Below the pieces are notes generated by a model. The model searched no databases and was not told the DNA's origin. It worked only from the letters and a program-made list of their open reading frames with translations. Position numbers and translations under genes: made by a program. Of a DNA stretch of 64,000 nt, positions 25,691-34,611 are shown piece after piece. Numbering within the stretch: position 1 is the stretch's first letter; every line of letters begins with the position of its first letter. Source of the DNA: Gordonia soli NBRC 108243 (GTDB taxonomy: Bacteria; Actinomycetota; Actinomycetes; Mycobacteriales; Mycobacteriaceae); contig NZ_BANX01000006.1 in assembly GCF_000334455.1 (NCBI RefSeq), positions 46,849-110,848 on the forward strand, written 5' to 3'.

Positions 25691-27430
25691 TCAGTCGGAT
25701 CGGCGACGGCGGAGCAGCCCGACTGCGCCGATCACCCCGCCGCCGACGACGAGGACCAGCCAGGCGAGGTGTGTGGTCCAGGCGATGGCCCGGACCGTCG
25801 GCGAGGGATCGAATCGCTGCGATGCGCCGTCGATGCGGATCAGCGTGAGGTCGGTGCCTCGGTAGGCGACGTCGGCGCGGCCGAGCTGCGCAGGTGGATC
25901 GCCGCCCTCGACCAGCACCCAACCGACTCCCTCGGCGGCGAGTCGCGCGGGATCGCCTCCGGCGGCGAGGATCTCGTCGACTCGCTGAGAGCGTTCATCC
26001 GGCGGGTCGACCTCGACCCCGTCCACCGACAACGCGCCCGGCTCCAGCACCGTCGCCCGCACCAGCCGTGCCGTCGGATCGAGCGACGGATCAGCGGAGA
26101 ACGCATAACGCCGGACCGTCCCCGACGGCCAGAGCGCCACCGCACCGTCGTCGGAGGTGATGCGGTCGGCGACCGCGGTCCAGTCCGCCGGGTAGTGCAC
26201 GCGACCGATCCGGTCACCGACACCCCATGCCTGATCCGGGAGTGGGGCGACCACCAGCAGGAGCGCGGCGGCGACCGCGAAGCCGACCGGGACCCACCGT
26301 CGCATCGATGCGACCGCCGCGGCTGCCGCGACCGCGGCGAACGGCACCATCAGCGCGACGAATTTCTGTGTGTCCCGGAACAACCCGGCCCCGGGGATCT
26401 CACGCACCATCCACGAGAGCACCGACTCGCCGACGCCCGTCGCCGACACTGCGATCACCAGCAGGGTGACGACGGCGAGCCCGGCGAGCAGTGCCACCGA
26501 TCGATCGAGATGCCGGCGATCGCGGACGAGTCGTGCGGAGCCGACCGCCACCACCAGGAGCAGACACCCGGTGGCGACGGCCGCCCACCAGATGGTGCGA
26601 CTCGACGGCACGGCATCGGCGTTCCAGATGCCGCCGAGACCCGCGACGGTGCCGAGCGTGCCCAAGCCGGGTTCTGCCCGTACCGCGAACGCGGTCACCC
26701 CGGCCTCACCCGAGGTGACCGACGCACCACCGATGACGGCGGCGGTCAGCCAGGGCAGAGCCCCCAGGACGGCGATGACGGGCAACGCCGCGACGGCGCC
26801 GCGTCTCCGCGCGCGGTGCGACGATCGACTCCGGATCGTCAGCAGCGGAATACCGATGGTCAACAGGACGATGGCGGCGAGCACGGAGCCCGTCGGGGTC
26901 AGACCGGCGGCCGCCGTGACCGATATCAGGAGCGCCCAGATAGGTCCGTCGCGGTGTCCAGGTTCCGACTCGCCATCGCGCAGGTCGAGCAGCAGGACCA
27001 CGAGCCAACCGAGCGCGGCACAGCCGATCAGGAGTGACCAGTGGCCTTGCAGAAGGCGCTCGGCGACAAACGGATTCCAGATCGTGACCACCGCGGCGAC
27101 GATCGCACCGCCCCGACCGCCGGCGGGCACCAGTCGGTGGGCGAGCAGACCGGTGCCGGTCCCCGCGGCCACAAGGGCGACGAAAGTCAGTGCGACGACC
27201 ACGAACCCGCCGTCGACGACGTGACTCAGCATTGCGATCAGCCAATCCTGTGGGACCGCACGTGGCGCCCGGTCGCCGACGCCCAACGCGCCGTCGGTGA
27301 CGAAGGACCGTGGGGTCGACACCGCATCTCGGTACAGGAGGTGCCCGGGGCCGACGAGGGGGGCGAGGGTCAGCGCGGCGAGGCCGACACTGACGACGGT
27401 CAGTGCCGGCAGGACTCTCGGGCCGGCCAT
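25691..27430 (-). CDS. Polytopic membrane protein, Rv0226c-like
   Basis: 579 aa with about ten membrane segments over the first ~390 residues (for example VLPALTVVSVGLAALTLAPL at the start, then LIGCAALGWLVVLLLDL), a periplasmic C-terminal domain containing DWTAVADRITSD, and a final helix (LAWLVLVVGGGVIGAVGLL). The arrangement resembles GT-C-like membrane enzymes, but no catalytic motif is certain. The position between the glycosyltransferase and the DUF3068 gene equals Rv0226c. Its start is 9 bp after the stop of the CitE-like gene, so the two form an operon. Confidence 0.7.
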   Translation of the reverse strand: MAGPRVLPALTVVSVGLAALTLAPLVGPGHLLYRDAVSTPRSFVTDGALGVGDRAPRAVPQDWLIAMLSHVVDGGFVVVALTFVALVAAGTGTGLLAHRLVPAGGRGGAIVAAVVTIWNPFVAERLLQGHWSLLIGCAALGWLVVLLLDLRDGESEPGHRDGPIWALLISVTAAAGLTPTGSVLAAIVLLTIGIPLLTIRSRSSHRARRRGAVAALPVIAVLGALPWLTAAVIGGASVTSGEAGVTAFAVRAEPGLGTLGTVAGLGGIWNADAVPSSRTIWWAAVATGCLLLVVAVGSARLVRDRRHLDRSVALLAGLAVVTLLVIAVSATGVGESVLSWMVREIPGAGLFRDTQKFVALMVPFAAVAAAAAVASMRRWVPVGFAVAAALLLVVAPLPDQAWGVGDRIGRVHYPADWTAVADRITSDDGAVALWPSGTVRRYAFSADPSLDPTARLVRATVLEPGALSVDGVEVDPPDERSQRVDEILAAGGDPARLAAEGVGWVLVEGGDPPAQLGRADVAYRGTDLTLIRIDGASQRFDPSPTVRAIAWTTHLAWLVLVVGGGVIGAVGLLRRRRSD

Positions 27431-27439
27431 CGCGACTAC

Positions 27440-28447
27440 TCAGTAGTGGTAGGTGTCCGACGGTGCGGGGACGTGTCCGGCGTCGTCCACCTCGTAGACC
27501 GACGGCTCGATGCCGTATGAGCGTGCGAGGTCGAGGATCTTGGTCGCCCGCGCGATACGGGGCAGGTCGGAGCCGTTGCGGATCTCACCGCCGTCCCGCT
27601 CGAATTCCGCGAAGAACTCCTTGGCCCAGCTGATCTCCTCGCGCGACGGGGAGAGGCCTTCGTTGACGGCGGCGCACTGATCGGGTGACAGGCAGATCTT
27701 GCCGGTCATGCCGAACTCGGCGCTGACAGCCGTCGCCTCGCTGAGCTTGAGGGCACTCGAACCGACCGTCGGGCCGTCGATGGCGCTGGGCAGGTGAGCG
27801 GCCTTGGCGGCGATGGTGAACCGCGACCGCGCGTATGCGAGCGTCGTCGGGTCGTCGCCGAACCCGGTGTCGCGCCGGAAGTCGCCGATGCCGAAGGCCA
27901 GACGGAACGTTCCCTTGGCCGAGGCGATCTCGCTGATCCGCTCCAGCCCGCGCGCCGTCTCCACCAGCGCGACGATGGGCACACCGGGCAGTCGTTTCGC
28001 CGTCTCGGTGACGTGGTCGACGGACTCGACCATCGCCAGCATCACACCGCCGACCGGCGCGGACGCCAGCGCGGCCAGATCGTCGGCCCACCACGGCGTG
28101 CCGAAGCCGTTGATGCGCACCCAATCGCCCGCACCGGACGGACTCGGTGCGGTACCCGCCTCGTCGCCGGACGCTCGTGGGGCACCGGAGGCCTGCGCGA
28201 CCTCGGCGGCGTGGTGCGGGGCGCCACCGCCCAGCCATCGGATGACGTTCTCACGCGCCGCCACCTTGTCCTTCGGCGCGACCGCGTCCTCGATGTCGAG
28301 GACGACGACGTCGGCGCGTGACCGCGACGCCGCCTCGAACCGCCCGAACTGGGCGCCGTTGACCAGCAGCCAGCTGCGGGCCAGTACGGGATCGATGCGG
28401 GACCCGACGTCGGACGGGTCGGAGTCGTGGAACGGCTGGTCGTACAT
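27440..28447 (-). CDS. CitE-like HpcH/HpaI aldolase/lyase family protein
   Basis: 335 aa from ATG 28447 (GAAAGAG upstream). CitE-type features: VVVLDIEDAVAPKDKVAAR near residue 45, VRINGFGTPWW, IVALVETARGLERI with the metal-binding Glu, and a following GIGDFRRDTG Asp. Family members cleave or hydrolyse CoA thioesters such as citramalyl-CoA, malyl-CoA or citryl-CoA. No citF/citD partners are nearby, so it is a stand-alone enzyme. It lies 9 bp before the Rv0226c-like gene, an unusual neighbour. An Ala/Gly-rich insertion sits near residues 80-105. Confidence 0.85.
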   Translation of the reverse strand: MYDQPFHDSDPSDVGSRIDPVLARSWLLVNGAQFGRFEAASRSRADVVVLDIEDAVAPKDKVAARENVIRWLGGGAPHHAAEVAQASGAPRASGDEAGTAPSPSGAGDWVRINGFGTPWWADDLAALASAPVGGVMLAMVESVDHVTETAKRLPGVPIVALVETARGLERISEIASAKGTFRLAFGIGDFRRDTGFGDDPTTLAYARSRFTIAAKAAHLPSAIDGPTVGSSALKLSEATAVSAEFGMTGKICLSPDQCAAVNEGLSPSREEISWAKEFFAEFERDGGEIRNGSDLPRIARATKILDLARSYGIEPSVYEVDDAGHVPAPSDTYHY

Positions 28448-28636
28448 CGTCTCTTTCGTTGCGACTGATGCGCGGGTCGGGACCTGCTCACGCGGACGAA
28501 CTCGGCAGGTCGTGCGGACACCATCGTCGCCCATCGTCGGCGTGGCACGCACGCCACCCCGGGATCGCGCCGGTTCTCGGGCGCCGGACCCGCCACCCGC
28601 ACCGATCCCGGGACGACGCCAGGCACACTTGTCGGC

Positions 28637-30049
28637 ATGACATCGACCGGCCGCCGTGCACTCGTCGGCGCGGTCGGCGCCGTTGCGGTCGGGTCGATGG
28701 TCGCGAACGTCTGCAATTACCTGGTCCACGTGACCGCAGGTCGGTGGTGGCTCTCACCGGCCGACTACGGCGAGTTCGCGGTGTTGTTGTCGGCGATGCT
28801 GGTGCTGGGTGTCCCGGCGCTCGCACTGCAGGCGGTCACGGCGCGAGAGGTCGTCCGGAATCCTGGACGCACCGGGGCGCGATCAGTCGGCCTCGACACC
28901 GAGATGGCGCGCATCCGCCGACTCACCGTACAGACGACGGTGGTCGTCGCGGTGCTGGCGGTGGCCGCCACGCCGATCATGGCCCTCGTCGCCGACACCG
29001 GATGGCCGATCGCGGCGGCGGCGCTCGCGACGGCACCGGTGCTCGCGGTCATCGGTGCGGGTGAGGGGGTGCTGCAGGGACGGCAGCAGTTCCGCGCCCT
29101 GGCCTGGGTGCTCGCCGGCGTCGGGGTGGTGCGGACCGTCCCGGTGGTGCTGGCTCTCGCGCTCGGCGGTGGCCCATTCGGCGGCCTGCTCGCGGGCACG
29201 GTCGGTGCGGTGGTCGGTGCGGTGGCGGTGTGGGCGATGGTCGCCGTCGCCGGACGGCCGGTAGCCGATGGTGCATCGTGCTCTGCCGACCGCAGCGCGG
29301 CGACCGACGGCACCGAGCAGGACGGCACGGGGCTTGACGGGACGGGGCGGGACGGGACGGGGCTTGACGGCACGGGGCGGGACGGGAGAGGGAGCTCGGA
29401 GTCCCCGGCGCGTGGACCGCGTCTGGGCGCGCTGGCCGGGGTGGCCCGCGCATCGCAGGTGCAACTGGTCCTCATCGTCGCGGCGTCGCTGGATCTGCTC
29501 CTCACCCGCAGCGTGCTCGATGCCGGTGATGCGGGTGTCTATGCGCTCGGCGCGATCGCCACCAAGGTGGCGTTCTGGCTGCCGCAGGCCATCGGCGTCG
29601 TCTTCTACCCCCGCCTCGCCGATCCCGCACGTTCCCGACGTTCACTCCGAGAGGCGCTGACGGTGGTCGCGGTGATCGGTGCCGCACTCACGGTGCTGGC
29701 CGGGGTCGCCGGTCCGCTCGTGCCCATCCTGATCACCCCCGACTACCGACCACTCGTCCCGTTGCTCTGGGTCTTCGCGGCGACCGGCGCACTGCTGTCG
29801 GTGCTCCAGGTCGCGCTGCTGTCGGCGATAGCGCGCGATCGCACGGCCGTCGCCCTGATCGCCTGGGTGGTGGTGGTAGTCGAGGTGGTGACCATCGTGC
29901 TCGTCGCCGACTCGGTCGTGGTGCTCGCCGTGGTGGCGCTGGTCGCGGCGACCGTCGCCACCGTCACGACGACGGTGTACTGCCTTCGGATGCCCGTGCC
30001 CGCCCCCGACGTCCGCGAGACCAGGTCGACCGCCACGCCGGGATCGTGA
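28637..30049 (+). CDS. Flippase-like polytopic membrane protein (MOP/polysaccharide exporter type)
   Basis: 470 aa with roughly 12 membrane helices. The N-terminal pair (VANVCNYLVHVTAGRWWLSP, ADYGEFAVLLSAMLVL) and the later segment LLLTRSVLDAGDAGVYALGA resemble Wzx/MATE-like lipid-linked sugar flippases. A cytoplasmic loop near residues 229-253 is five 5-residue repeats (DGTGL/DGTGR). The gene is divergent from the CitE-like gene. Its last 86 bp overlap the 3' end of the convergent DUF3068 gene. A role in exporting a glycan or lipid of this locus is inference. Confidence 0.75.
   Translation: MTSTGRRALVGAVGAVAVGSMVANVCNYLVHVTAGRWWLSPADYGEFAVLLSAMLVLGVPALALQAVTAREVVRNPGRTGARSVGLDTEMARIRRLTVQTTVVVAVLAVAATPIMALVADTGWPIAAAALATAPVLAVIGAGEGVLQGRQQFRALAWVLAGVGVVRTVPVVLALALGGGPFGGLLAGTVGAVVGAVAVWAMVAVAGRPVADGASCSADRSAATDGTEQDGTGLDGTGRDGTGLDGTGRDGRGSSESPARGPRLGALAGVARASQVQLVLIVAASLDLLLTRSVLDAGDAGVYALGAIATKVAFWLPQAIGVVFYPRLADPARSRRSLREALTVVAVIGAALTVLAGVAGPLVPILITPDYRPLVPLLWVFAATGALLSVLQVALLSAIARDRTAVALIAWVVVVVEVVTIVLVADSVVVLAVVALVAATVATVTTTVYCLRMPVPAPDVRETRSTATPGS
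29321..29395 (+). repeat. In-frame 15-bp minisatellite, five units
   Basis: Five tandem 15-bp units of the form GACGGnACGGGGCnn encode DGTGL, DGTGR, DGTGL, DGTGR, DGRGS in a loop of the flippase-like protein. Unit number may vary between strains without breaking the frame. Confidence 0.8.
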
Positions 30050-31313
30050 CGAACAGCCCGGCGACGATCGCGGCGACGCCCAGGACGACGGCGATGACGG
30101 GCACCACCGAACCCCACCAGAACAGCGGCGCAGCAGTCGAATCCGCGTCGGCTGCCAAGGCGCGCCGGGTGGCCTCGTCGTAACCGAAGGTCGCCGAGAG
30201 TGCCGTGGTCGCACGGTCCCCGAGATCGGGATCGGTGAAGCGGTACTCCTGGGTGATCTGCTCCCGCCGGTCCAGGACAGTCCCGGTGGTCGTGTCGACG
30301 GCGAGTCGTACCTCGGCCCGATGGTGCAGGTGTGCGGTCAACGGTCGGCGAGCATCTCCCTCGGCACCGAACCACGACGCGGGCCGCGTCAGGGTGGTCG
30401 GCGGATGTCCGACCGCGTTCTCGCCGAGCGTGTTCAGGTCGGTGTCGGGTACGTGTGCCACGAGTTCGACCGCATCGCGCCCCGCGACGGTGGTCGTGCC
30501 GGTCCGTTCGAGGGGGAGTGCTCGTCGGGTGGTCGGGTCGAAGTAGGTGAGACCCGCTGGGGCATAACCGGTCTCGATCGGGAACAGGTAGGTGAAGCCG
30601 GCGCGGTCGGCAACGACGATCGGTGCCCGCCGGCTGTCGTACTGGACCTCCGAACCGGTCGGTCCCGGGATCGGCCGCGCGGTCCGGCGATCGATGGTGA
30701 CCCGGTCTTTGACCGCGGTGACGGTCGCGTCTGTGCAGTCCTCGCGATCGGAGCGGCGATCGGTGGTGCTGCCGTCGTCCGCCGGATCGGACTCACGCTC
30801 AACGGGTTCCGGCGCACCGGGACGCGGTGCATCGACGTCCTGCTCGCGGCCGTCGACGACGAAGTGGTCCAGTCGGATCGAGGTGCCGGCCTGTAGCGTG
30901 ACCCGGTCCGCATCGGCGGGGCGTACCGCGACCACGCGCTGCTGCCGGGTGAGGTCGGCGCCGACGACCCGCGCGGTCGGCGCATCCAACGAACAGCGGT
31001 CCAGGATCTCGGCGCCACGCTCGGACTCGCCGACGGTGGTCTGGTCGATGCCGAGTCCGACGGTCTTCAGCTGGTCCACGAACAGGGTCGGCAGCGCGAT
31101 GGCGACCGCCAGCAGGAACCCACCGACGAAGAGGAGCGTGGGACCGACGAGTTCGCGGGTGGTGAACCGGCTCTGCACCGGACCGTCGGTGTCGGAGCGG
31201 CCGGACATCTCCGACTCGGTCGCGCCCGTCGCGGGATCAGTGGTGTCGACCTCGTCGGTGCCACGAGTGGCGTCGTCGTCGGCGTCCGGGGTGGGCGGTT
31301 CGGTCGACGGCAT
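29964..31313 (-). CDS. DUF3068 (PorA-family) membrane protein, Rv0227c-like
   Basis: 449 aa. The first ~50 residues are acidic and hydrophilic, then comes one membrane helix (LVGPTLLFVGGFLLAVAIAL), a large extracytoplasmic domain (~residues 75-400) with strands such as VTIDRRTARPIPG and FTYLFPIETGYAPAGLTYFD, and a second helix near the C-terminus (VVPVIAVVLGVAAIVAGLFV). This two-helix layout is typical of DUF3068, and the position equals Rv0227c. The start is uncertain (ATG 31313, or GTG 31322). Its 3' end overlaps the convergent flippase-like gene by 86 bp. Confidence 0.8.
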   Translation of the reverse strand: MPSTEPPTPDADDDATRGTDEVDTTDPATGATESEMSGRSDTDGPVQSRFTTRELVGPTLLFVGGFLLAVAIALPTLFVDQLKTVGLGIDQTTVGESERGAEILDRCSLDAPTARVVGADLTRQQRVVAVRPADADRVTLQAGTSIRLDHFVVDGREQDVDAPRPGAPEPVERESDPADDGSTTDRRSDREDCTDATVTAVKDRVTIDRRTARPIPGPTGSEVQYDSRRAPIVVADRAGFTYLFPIETGYAPAGLTYFDPTTRRALPLERTGTTTVAGRDAVELVAHVPDTDLNTLGENAVGHPPTTLTRPASWFGAEGDARRPLTAHLHHRAEVRLAVDTTTGTVLDRREQITQEYRFTDPDLGDRATTALSATFGYDEATRRALAADADSTAAPLFWWGSVVPVIAVVLGVAAIVAGLFVTIPAWRSTWSRGRRGRARASEGSTPSS

Positions 31314-31397
31314 ACCCGTGACACTACTGACCGGCCCCCCGGCCGTCGGCGCACGGCGTCGCGGGCACAAGCGGCAGGGGTGACGGGATCGGGCTGA

Positions 31398-31547
31398 TCA
31401 GCCGCGTGATCCCGCTCCGGCGATGCCGCCGAGGACCAGACTCGCCAACGACTGACAGATGAGCAGAACGATGCCGACGGCGATCGCCACGGCGGTGAGC
31501 AGGACACGGAGACCGATGCCGGCGCCGTGAAGCGTGGTGGTGATCAT
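31398..31547 (-). CDS. Small single-helix membrane protein (49 aa), unknown
   Basis: An ATG at 31547 opens 49 codons ending in TGA at 31398. GAGAGG lies about 6 nt upstream of the start. The protein has a short polar start (MITTTLHGAG), one helix (LRVLLTAVAIAVGIVLLICQ) and a Gly/Ala tail. Codon third positions are strongly GC, as in neighbouring genes. It sits 84 bp upstream of the DUF3068 gene on the same strand and could be an accessory subunit. I know no family for it. Confidence 0.6.
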   Translation of the reverse strand: MITTTLHGAGIGLRVLLTAVAIAVGIVLLICQSLASLVLGGIAGAGSRG

Positions 31548-31636
31548 GGTGCACCTCTCGTCGAACGGGGTCGTGGCGGCGGGGTGGGTGGGCGTGGGAA
31601 AGCGAGCGGCGGGATGTGCGGGTGGACGTCGACGAC

Positions 31637-31672
31637 GGGGCGGATGCCGGGGACTCCGGGGACATCCGCCCC
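31637..31672 (-). terminator. Hairpin downstream of iron alcohol dehydrogenase gene
   Basis: Perfect 10-bp stem (GGGGCGGATG / CATCCGCCCC) with a 16-nt loop, beginning 10 nt past the dehydrogenase stop. It would end the dehydrogenase operon before the small membrane gene. Confidence 0.55.
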
Positions 31673-31682
31673 GACGCGGGGG

Positions 31683-32843
31683 TCAGCCCCCGTACACGTC
31701 GGCGTAGATCTGTTGGATCTGCACCTGGGTGGGCACCACCGGATTGTTGCCGGGTGAGCCCGAGGCGATGGCCTGTTCTGCCATCGTCGGTATCAGTTGC
31801 CGCCACCTGCCCGCGTCGATCCCGTACGCGGCCGGGGTGGGTACCTCGACGTCGGCGCAGAGCCGGTCGATCGCGGTCACCAACTGCGCCGCGGCATCCG
31901 CGTCGTCGGTTGTCTCGGTCGCGGCGCCGTAGGCCCGCGCGCAGTCGGCGTAACGGGAGACGTTGCCGTGGACGGAGAACCGGGTCACCGCCGGCAGAAG
32001 CATGGCGTTGGAGAGACCGTGGGCCACATGGAAGTGGGCGCCGATCGGTCGGCTCATGCCGTGCACCAGGCAGACGCTCGAGTTGGAGAAGGCGATCCCG
32101 GCCTGGGTGGCCGCCATCATCAGTCCCTCGCGCGCCTCCCGGTCGGCCCCGTCCGCGTACGCTCGGCGAACCAGTGCGGAGATGGTCGAGATCGCCGACA
32201 GTGCCAACGAATCCGAGATCGGGTTGGCGCGCTTGCTGACATACGCCTCGATGGCGTGGGTCAGCGCATCGACCGCCGTGTCGGCGGTCAGCCGCGGCGG
32301 CATGGACACCGTGAGCTCGAAGTCGAGGATCGCACCTGCCGGGAGGAACGAGAGACCTGGGCAGAGCATCTTCTCGTCGGTTGCGTCATCGGTGATGACC
32401 GTGAACTGGGTTGCCTCCGAACCGCTTCCCGCGGTGGTGGGGATGGCGATGATCGGCAGCGCCGGCCCGGTGAACGACGATGGGGCCTTGAACTCGCTCA
32501 TCGGACGGTTGTTGACACCGAGCACCGCGAGAGCCTTCGCGGTGTCGATCGGACTGCCACCGCCGAAGCCGATCACGCTGTCGGCGCCGTGGTCGGCGAC
32601 AGCCCGGATGCCCGCCTGCAGCGAGGTGGTGGTCGGGTCCGGCACGGTCTCGGAGAACACCTCGGGCTTGTGCCCGGACAGCTCCAGTGCGGTGCGGAGT
32701 CGGTCGACCGCACCGGTCGACACCATGAAGGTGTCGGTGACGATCAGCGGACGAGAGAGACCGAGGGTGTCGAGCGCGTCACCTGCGGTCTCGAGCGCGC
32801 CGGCGCCGACGTTGAGGAACCTGGGAAATGCGAATGAGGACAT
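31683..32843 (-). CDS. Iron-containing alcohol dehydrogenase
   Basis: 386 aa. The NAD-binding region has VIGFGGGSPIDTAKALAVL near residues 90-108 and IPTTAGSGSEATQFTVI near residues 135-150. The iron-binding region contains DALTHAIEAYVS, LVHGMSRPIGAHFHVAHG with the metal histidines, and an upstream Asp. Group III dehydrogenases interconvert alcohols or hydroxy acids with aldehydes. It lies 10 bp after the methylmalonate-semialdehyde dehydrogenase gene, so the pair would oxidise an alcohol or semialdehyde to an acyl-CoA. The true substrate is unknown. Confidence 0.9.
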   Translation of the reverse strand: MSSFAFPRFLNVGAGALETAGDALDTLGLSRPLIVTDTFMVSTGAVDRLRTALELSGHKPEVFSETVPDPTTTSLQAGIRAVADHGADSVIGFGGGSPIDTAKALAVLGVNNRPMSEFKAPSSFTGPALPIIAIPTTAGSGSEATQFTVITDDATDEKMLCPGLSFLPAGAILDFELTVSMPPRLTADTAVDALTHAIEAYVSKRANPISDSLALSAISTISALVRRAYADGADREAREGLMMAATQAGIAFSNSSVCLVHGMSRPIGAHFHVAHGLSNAMLLPAVTRFSVHGNVSRYADCARAYGAATETTDDADAAAQLVTAIDRLCADVEVPTPAAYGIDAGRWRQLIPTMAEQAIASGSPGNNPVVPTQVQIQQIYADVYGG

Positions 32844-32853
32844 CGATGCTCCG

Positions 32854-34356
32854 TCAGTCGTTCTGCGGGAAGCCGAGATTCACGCCACCATGGCTGGGGT
32901 CCAGCCATCGGGTGGTGATTGCCTTGGTGCGGGTGTAGAAATGCACGCCCTCGATACCGTGAGCGTGCGAGTCGCCGAACAGCGAGTTCTTCCAACCGCC
33001 GAAGCTGTAGTACGCCATCGGAACCGGGATCGGCACGTTGATGCCGACCATGCCGACCTCGACCTCGTTGGTGAATCGTCGCGCCGCGCCGCCGTCGTTG
33101 GTGAAGATCGCGGTGCCGTTGCCGAACTCGCTGCTGTTGACCAGCGCGAGCGCCTCGTCATAGCTCTCGACGCGCACCACGGCCAACACCGGGCCGAAGA
33201 TCTCGTCACGGTAGATCGATGCGTCGGTGGAGACGTGGTCGAACAACGTGGGCCCGACGAAGAAGCCGTTCGCGTCGCCGCGCGGTGTGATCTCCCGGCC
33301 GTCGACGACCAGTTTCGCGCCGGCCTCCTCGCCCGCGGCGATGTAGCCGACCACCTTGTCGCGATGGGCAGCAGTGACCAGCGGGCCCATCTCGTTGCCC
33401 GCGGTCGGATCACCGGGGACGATCTCGCGTGCCCGCGACGCCAGCTTGTCGACCAGGAGGTCGCCGACGTCGCCGACCGCGACGACCACCGAGATGGCCA
33501 TGCAGCGCTCGCCTGCCGAGCCGTAGGCCGCACCGACGATCGCGTCGGCGGCCTGGTCGAGATCGGCGTCTGGCAGCACGATGGCGTGGTTCTTCGCGCC
33601 ACCGAGTGCCTGCACGCGCTTACCGCTGCCGGTACCGGTGGAATAGACGTACTGGGCGATCGGCGTGGACCCGACGAAGCTCACGGCCTTGATGGCCGGA
33701 TCGGTGAGCACGGCGTCGACCGCCGTCTTGTCGCCCTGGAGAACGTTGAAGACGCCGTCGGGCAGACCGGCCTCCCGCCACAACTCGGCCAGCCACAGTG
33801 ATGCGGACGGGTCCTTCTCGCTCGGCTTGAGCACGACGGTGTTGCCCGCGGCGATGGCCACCGGGAAGAACCAGAGGGGAACCATCGCGGGGAAGTTGAA
33901 CGGGCTGATCACGGCCACCGGGCCCACCGGCTGCAGAACGGAGTGGGCGTCGACCCTGGTGGACGCGTTCTCGGTGAACCCGCCCTTGAGGAGATGCGGG
34001 ATGCCGCAGGCGAACTCGACGACCTCCTGACCACGGCTCACCTCACCGAGCGCGTCGTCGAGAACCTTGCCGTGCTCGGATGTGATGATCGCGGCGAGCT
34101 CACCCTTGCGTTCGTTCAGCAGCTCACGGAAGCGGAAGACGACGGCCGCACGCTTGGCCAGCGAGGTGTCACGCCACCCGGGAAAGGCGTCGGCGGTCGC
34201 GCGGATGACCTCTGCCGCGTCGTCCTCCGATGCGAGAGCGACCTGACCGGTGACCGCGCCGGTGGCGGGATCGGTGACGTCGGCCGAGCGGGTGCCCGTC
34301 CCGTCGTGGCGACGGTTGTTCACCCAGTGCGGGATTGTGATCGAGGAAACAGTCAT
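32854..34356 (-). CDS. mmsA: CoA-acylating methylmalonate-semialdehyde dehydrogenase
   Basis: 500 aa from ATG 34356. It converts methylmalonate or malonate semialdehyde, CoA and NAD to propionyl- or acetyl-CoA. Subfamily marks: SPFNFPAMVPLWFFPVAIA near residue 155, the catalytic Cys in YGSAGERCMAIS near residue 286, and NVPIPVPMAYYSFGGWKNS near the C-terminus; the last is specific to MMSDH within the aldehyde dehydrogenases. It is transcribed divergently from the NCS1 permease across a region with two palindromes. In this setting it probably completes degradation of an imported nitrogen compound or amino-acid-like product. Confidence 0.9.
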   Translation of the reverse strand: MTVSSITIPHWVNNRRHDGTGTRSADVTDPATGAVTGQVALASEDDAAEVIRATADAFPGWRDTSLAKRAAVVFRFRELLNERKGELAAIITSEHGKVLDDALGEVSRGQEVVEFACGIPHLLKGGFTENASTRVDAHSVLQPVGPVAVISPFNFPAMVPLWFFPVAIAAGNTVVLKPSEKDPSASLWLAELWREAGLPDGVFNVLQGDKTAVDAVLTDPAIKAVSFVGSTPIAQYVYSTGTGSGKRVQALGGAKNHAIVLPDADLDQAADAIVGAAYGSAGERCMAISVVVAVGDVGDLLVDKLASRAREIVPGDPTAGNEMGPLVTAAHRDKVVGYIAAGEEAGAKLVVDGREITPRGDANGFFVGPTLFDHVSTDASIYRDEIFGPVLAVVRVESYDEALALVNSSEFGNGTAIFTNDGGAARRFTNEVEVGMVGINVPIPVPMAYYSFGGWKNSLFGDSHAHGIEGVHFYTRTKAITTRWLDPSHGGVNLGFPQND

Positions 34357-34401
34357 GCACTCACTGTGGGGACGCGAATGTGCAGTCGTCAATGCCGCAA
34401 C

Positions 34402-34413
34402 TTGCATATGCAA
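34402..34413. promoter_or_regulatory. Palindrome 1 in the mmsA / permease divergent region
   Basis: Perfect 12-bp dyad TTGCATATGCAA, centred about 50 bp upstream of mmsA. Together with palindrome 2 it is a candidate site for the LysR regulator at 37628. TGCA motifs recur throughout this 250-bp gap. Confidence 0.55.
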
Positions 34414-34468
34414 CTGCACAATCGCAGACATCCAGCGTGTGAAGGCGTGCTGCGGCGACGGAGATCAC

Positions 34469-34486
34469 CACTGCACTTTTGCAGTG
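34469..34486. promoter_or_regulatory. Palindrome 2 in the mmsA / permease divergent region
   Basis: Perfect 7-bp arms CACTGCA / TGCAGTG with a 4-bp spacer, 126 bp before the permease start. It shares the TGCA core with palindrome 1. Confidence 0.55.
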
Positions 34487-34611
34487 TCGAGTGCATTTGT
34501 CGGCGTTGACGGATGCATCGACGCCTAGTGAGATGTGGTTCACACACATTGGTTGAATGCGACGCCGACCGCCCCACCTGAGACGTCGGTTGTCGTCCGA
34601 AGGGAATGCAC

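Noticed and set aside
29321..29395. CRISPR-like array
   Set aside because: The units are tandem 15-mers without spacers and encode in-frame DGTGL/R repeats.
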